Part shown: piece after piece, positions 6,744 to 8,922 of the stretch
How the letters are laid out: every line of letters begins with the position of its first letter
Numbering within the stretch: position 1 is the first letter of the stretch
NCBI GenBank assembly: GCA_030642465.1
Contig: DAOWNS010000057.1
Coordinates: 1-8,922 of the forward strand
Source of the DNA: Candidatus Thorarchaeota archaeon
Lineage (GTDB): Archaea; Asgardarchaeota; Thorarchaeia; Thorarchaeales; Thorarchaeaceae
Length of the DNA: 8,922 nucleotides
Direction: 5' to 3'
Notes under the pieces: model-generated
What the model saw: only the letters and a program-made list of their open reading frames with translations
The model's database searches: none
Told to the model about the DNA's origin: nothing
Translations under genes and position numbers: made by a program

Positions 6744-7585
6744 GCTTTGTGTTTCTCCAGCTCCGCCAGTAGAAACTTGGCATATAATGCTCCCTTCAAT
6801 GGCGTTGGCGTTTCTGAGATGAATGTTGGCTTATAACCCACCTCTTTGGTAATCTCAATCAGGGGCAGTATATCCGGCCCCCATTCTTTCCCGAGCGGCC
6901 TGTGGGCTTTCTCTCCTGCTTGTGTGAAAATTATGCCACTGACATGGAAATGCATGTTATTGACAAATAGAGACCCAAGAGCATCCTCAAATGCGCCAAG
7001 AATCTCAAGATAGCTCTGCTTGTTGTTGCACTTGCCCTGCGTGCGTGCATACATATGCGCCCAGTCAATCGTTGGAATCAAGCCGTTCGATTCCGCACAG
7101 AGTTTGGCAATCTCTTCTACTGACCCATACGCGTTTATCTTACCCGCAATCTCGGGAGCCAAGTATGCTCCTTCGCCGAGATGCCCTGCTTTCTCCCAGA
7201 CTTCCTGAAGCGCACCTCTAACGACCTTATGTGCTTCCTCAGGAACAAGCCCTCCGTATGTCCCGACATGGAATACAATCCGTTTCACGTCCATTAGCGG
7301 AGCGAATCGCAGGGCCTTTTCAAGCCGCTTCTTTGATCGTTGACGTATGTCCTCTGATTTCGACGCCAGATTGATGTAGTATGCTGCATGCATGCTCATG
7401 GCTACACCTGTGGATTTGGCCAGATTTCCTATTACCCTTGCTTTTTCCTCGGACGTTCTCAACCCGTAGACAGCCGCATACTCGAAAGCGGTTAAACCCG
7501 CTTCTTTCAGGATTTCGAAGGCTCTCTCTGGTTTGCCTTTGGCCTCCTCGGGATAGCCAGCTGGACCAAAGCGAATCTCCTCCAT
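6740..7585 (-). CDS. Endonuclease IV-like (AP endonuclease family 2) TIM-barrel protein
   Basis: 281 residues starting at ATG (7583-7585), five bases after the stop of the upstream gene, with GGAGG (7596-7600) ten bases before it. A TTG at 7621 would add 12 residues and overlap the upstream gene by 31 bases but has no ribosome-binding site, so I prefer the ATG. The protein opens with RFGPAG and keeps the order of endonuclease IV zinc ligands: H66 (MHAAYY), H106 (FHVGTYGG), E145 (PEIAGK), D174 and H177 (IDWAH), H214 (HFHVSG), H228 (KAHRPLG) and E258 (ISETP). The Asp expected two residues before H228 (D-x-H in E. coli Nfo) is replaced by K226. Endonuclease IV nicks DNA at abasic sites; the fold also serves sugar isomerases, so the substrate is open. 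The stop overlaps the methyltransferase start. No signal peptide is seen. Confidence 0.8.
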   Translation of the reverse strand: MEEIRFGPAGYPEEAKGKPERAFEILKEAGLTAFEYAAVYGLRTSEEKARVIGNLAKSTGVAMSMHAAYYINLASKSEDIRQRSKKRLEKALRFAPLMDVKRIVFHVGTYGGLVPEEAHKVVRGALQEVWEKAGHLGEGAYLAPEIAGKINAYGSVEEIAKLCAESNGLIPTIDWAHMYARTQGKCNNKQSYLEILGAFEDALGSLFVNNMHFHVSGIIFTQAGEKAHRPLGKEWGPDILPLIEITKEVGYKPTFISETPTPLKGALYAKFLLAELEKHKA

Positions 7586-7590
7586 CCAGT

Positions 7591-8097
7591 TCAATCCTCC
7601 AATGTGAATTCCCAGCGGCAATAAGCATCAGGGGGATGTTTGTCAGGCGGACAGAATATACAGCGCGTCTTGATTCGGGGGTCAATCGTTTCAGCGAAGT
7701 AGCTGTACTCGATCTCTCCAACCGGTCGACAGGGGAAATCTGGAAGTCCCTTCCGGTTCCTTGCAGTCTGGACTCTGCACTCATCCATGGTGAATATCAG
7801 AGTTTTGTCATCCTTCCATTCTGTAGACTGTTTGTTCAATCTCGCATACACTCGGTAGTCCAGCGCCTTCTCTAGCGACTTCAGACCTCCATTTGGTTCA
7901 ACCCCAAACTCCCGCATTATGCGTCGTGCCTCTATGGGCGAGAAGAGTTTCCATGCTTCCTTGTCCATTTCCATGGCCACATCAATGCCGAACTCCTTTT
8001 CCAGCGCCAGGAAGTATGCACCATCCATTGCTTGCCATGCCTTGGCATATACATCGATTATTTTCAGAAGTGTGGCCTTCGGAAGGTCCTCAAACAT
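7591..8097 (-). CDS. DUF6125-like Cys-rich cytosolic protein, unknown function
   Basis: 168 residues from ATG at 8095-8097, first gene of the - strand operon. The N-terminal half is helical (ATLLKIIDVYAKAWQAMDGAYFLALEKEFG). The C-terminal half holds five cysteines: C107 in MDECRVQTARNRKGLPDF, C123, C146 and C149 in CIFCPPDKHPP, and C160, with His154 between. The arrangement C, C, CxxCPPD, C with a flanking idPri-type segment resembles the DUF6125 family and, more distantly, the L-2-amino-thiazoline-4-carboxylic acid hydrolase-like family; I assign it from memory of the pattern. The cysteines could bind a metal or act catalytically (inference). An AGGA sits about 11 bases before the start. Its last codons contain the GGAGG that probably serves the next gene, and only five bases separate its TGA from that gene's ATG, so the two are surely co-transcribed. 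Confidence 0.7.
   Translation of the reverse strand: MFEDLPKATLLKIIDVYAKAWQAMDGAYFLALEKEFGIDVAMEMDKEAWKLFSPIEARRIMREFGVEPNGGLKSLEKALDYRVYARLNKQSTEWKDDKTLIFTMDECRVQTARNRKGLPDFPCRPVGEIEYSYFAETIDPRIKTRCIFCPPDKHPPDAYCRWEFTLED
7596..7600 (-). promoter_or_regulatory. Shine-Dalgarno site that decides the start of the TIM-barrel gene
   Basis: GGAGG on the - strand lies inside the last codons of the DUF6125-like gene, ten bases before the ATG at 7585. It is the strongest ribosome-binding site I see in the window and is the reason for choosing that ATG over the TTG at 7621. Confidence 0.55.
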
Positions 8098-8132
8098 TCA
8101 TAGCACATCCTTTCTGCGGTCAAGGCTGGACT

Positions 8133-8140
8133 GTAATAAG
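8133..8140 (-). promoter_or_regulatory. Possible TATA box for the three-gene operon
   Basis: On the - strand this reads CTTATTAC, about 36-43 bases before the ATG at 8097; initiation about 26 bases downstream would leave a leader of roughly 13 bases. Based only on composition and distance. Confidence 0.25.
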
Positions 8141-8173
8141 AGTGATTAGGTCTTCTCAAACCGTTTCCACAAT

Positions 8174-8182
8174 TCTTTAATC
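8174..8182 (+). promoter_or_regulatory. Possible TATA box for the ubiA-family gene
   Basis: TCTTTAATC lies about 40 bases before the ATG at 8218; initiation near 8204 would leave a leader of roughly 14 bases. The 120-base gap (8098-8217) between the divergent genes must hold both promoters. Weak evidence. Confidence 0.3.
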
Positions 8183-8217
8183 GACATCGGTATCGTTGTG
8201 TGTCGGATGGACAGCAA

Positions 8218-8922
8218 ATGTCGGAAATGGATTCATCTCAGGATCATCAGCATAAGAGAATAGACCCGAAAGCCTTCCTGCAAATTATCCGCCCGCAGAA
8301 CTGCATCATCGGTGGCTTGACAGTGATTGCGGGAGTGGCAATGTCCTATAGACTAGACCCCAGTCCTGCTGCTCTGTCGACTCACCTGCCGTTGTTCATC
8401 TTCGCGTACCTAACGTACTTCTTTGTCGCCGCAGGTGGTAACGTCGTCAATGATATATTCGATATAGAGGTCGATAAGATTAATCGGCCACACAGAGCTC
8501 TGCCAAGCGGACGCATGACAGTGCGGCAGGCTTGGGCCTACGTCGCTTTCCTGGGTATAGTCGGCGCGTTGTTTGCGTGGCTGAACGGACCCCTAGGCAC
8601 AGTGATTGTCATCGTTTTCCAAATAGTCGGCTATGCATACGCGGCTAAAGTGAAGGAGCTCGGCATCGCTGGGAATTTCATGGTTGCATTTTCCTTTGCA
8701 TTCGGCGTTATCTATGGCTCTTTCATTTATGGCGAACGAGTTGCTGCAATGTACATTCCCATTCCCTCCATATTATTCTTCATTACTGCTTTCATGATTC
8801 TTCAGGCACGAGAAACAATCAAGGGCGCCGAGGATGTTGAGGGTGACAAGCTGAGAGATGTTCGCACCATTGCGAGGGTGTACGGGTATAATGCTGCTGC
8901 CGGGGTTGCTGCAATCCTGAAC
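8218..8922 (+). CDS. UbiA-family prenyltransferase, probably digeranylgeranylglyceryl phosphate synthase, 3' end missing
   Basis: The frame is open from ATG 8218 to the window edge (235 codons, no stop). A second in-frame ATG at 8227 is possible; the ATG at 8207 is in another frame. Integral membrane enzyme of the UbiA superfamily. The N-terminal IIRPQNCIIGGLTVIAG block leads into the first transmembrane helix, followed by the first Asp-rich motif NDIFDIEVDKINRPHRALPSG, which binds Mg-prenyl diphosphate. Several hydrophobic helices follow (AWAYVAFLGIVGALFAWL; GTVIVIVFQIVGYAYA; FMVAFSFAFGVIYGSFIYG; IPSILFFITAFMILQ). The second Asp-rich region is RETIKGAEDVEGDKLRDVRT. The internal AGNFMVAFSFAFGVIYG block matches the archaeal enzymes that add the second geranylgeranyl chain to geranylgeranylglyceryl phosphate in ether-lipid synthesis; that assignment is probable, but other UbiA substrates cannot be excluded. 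The gene is divergent from the three-gene operon. Confidence 0.88.
   Translation, partial: MSEMDSSQDHQHKRIDPKAFLQIIRPQNCIIGGLTVIAGVAMSYRLDPSPAALSTHLPLFIFAYLTYFFVAAGGNVVNDIFDIEVDKINRPHRALPSGRMTVRQAWAYVAFLGIVGALFAWLNGPLGTVIVIVFQIVGYAYAAKVKELGIAGNFMVAFSFAFGVIYGSFIYGERVAAMYIPIPSILFFITAFMILQARETIKGAEDVEGDKLRDVRTIARVYGYNAAAGVAAILN

Noticed and set aside
7586..7621. TTG start at 7621 giving a TIM-barrel protein 12 residues longer
   Set aside because: No ribosome-binding site precedes it, it overlaps the upstream gene, and family-like sequence begins only after the ATG at 7585, which has GGAGG upstream.
7381..7875. 164-codon open frame on the + strand across the TIM-barrel/DUF6125 junction
   Set aside because: Antisense to two genes with clear conserved motifs; translation is Ser/Pro/Arg-rich and shows no domain.
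1..8922. Search for CRISPR arrays, transposons, direct repeats and phage genes
   Set aside because: No regularly spaced repeats, transposase or integrase motifs, or flanking duplications were seen by reading; the content is ordinary chromosomal genes.

Overview
The window looks like a piece of an archaeal chromosome, most probably from an Asgard archaeon; a Thorarchaeota-like lineage is my best guess, not a proof. The archaeal signs are a transcription factor B gene, a UbiA-type prenyltransferase of the ether-lipid kind, a tldE/pmbA gene, TATA-like boxes upstream of several starts, and starts with weak or no Shine-Dalgarno sequence. The Asgard lean comes mainly from a protein with a longin-like N-terminal domain (4555-5406), a domain type abundant in Asgard genomes. 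Gene density is high, codon use looks even, and I see no insertion sequence, CRISPR array, tRNA or rRNA.

Layout, left to right: (1) the 3' part of a tldE/pmbA gene on the + strand, cut by the window edge; (2) argS on the - strand, meeting tldE tail to tail with one base between the stop codons; (3) a 315-base divergent intergenic region, AT-rich on its right side, carrying the argS promoter and the tfb promoter and leader; (4) tfb on the + strand; (5) the longin-domain gene on the + strand, probably with its own promoter; (6) a three-gene - strand operon read from right to left: a Cys-rich DUF6125-like protein, an endonuclease IV-like TIM-barrel protein, and a Trm11/UPF0020-type SAM methyltransferase. 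The last of these shares a CTAG with the longin gene at their convergent stops; (7) divergent from that operon, the 5' part of a ubiA-family gene, cut by the right edge.

Functionally, most genes are housekeeping: translation (argS), basal transcription (tfb), peptide/protein processing (tldE) and membrane lipid synthesis (ubiA). The parts of most interest are the two-domain longin protein of unknown role, the repeat-rich leader in front of tfb (possible autoregulation), and the three-gene operon. In that operon the methyltransferase has FEPVLGP where Trm11 enzymes have a DPPY-type motif, and the TIM-barrel protein lacks one of the usual endonuclease IV metal ligands, so both may act on unorthodox substrates.
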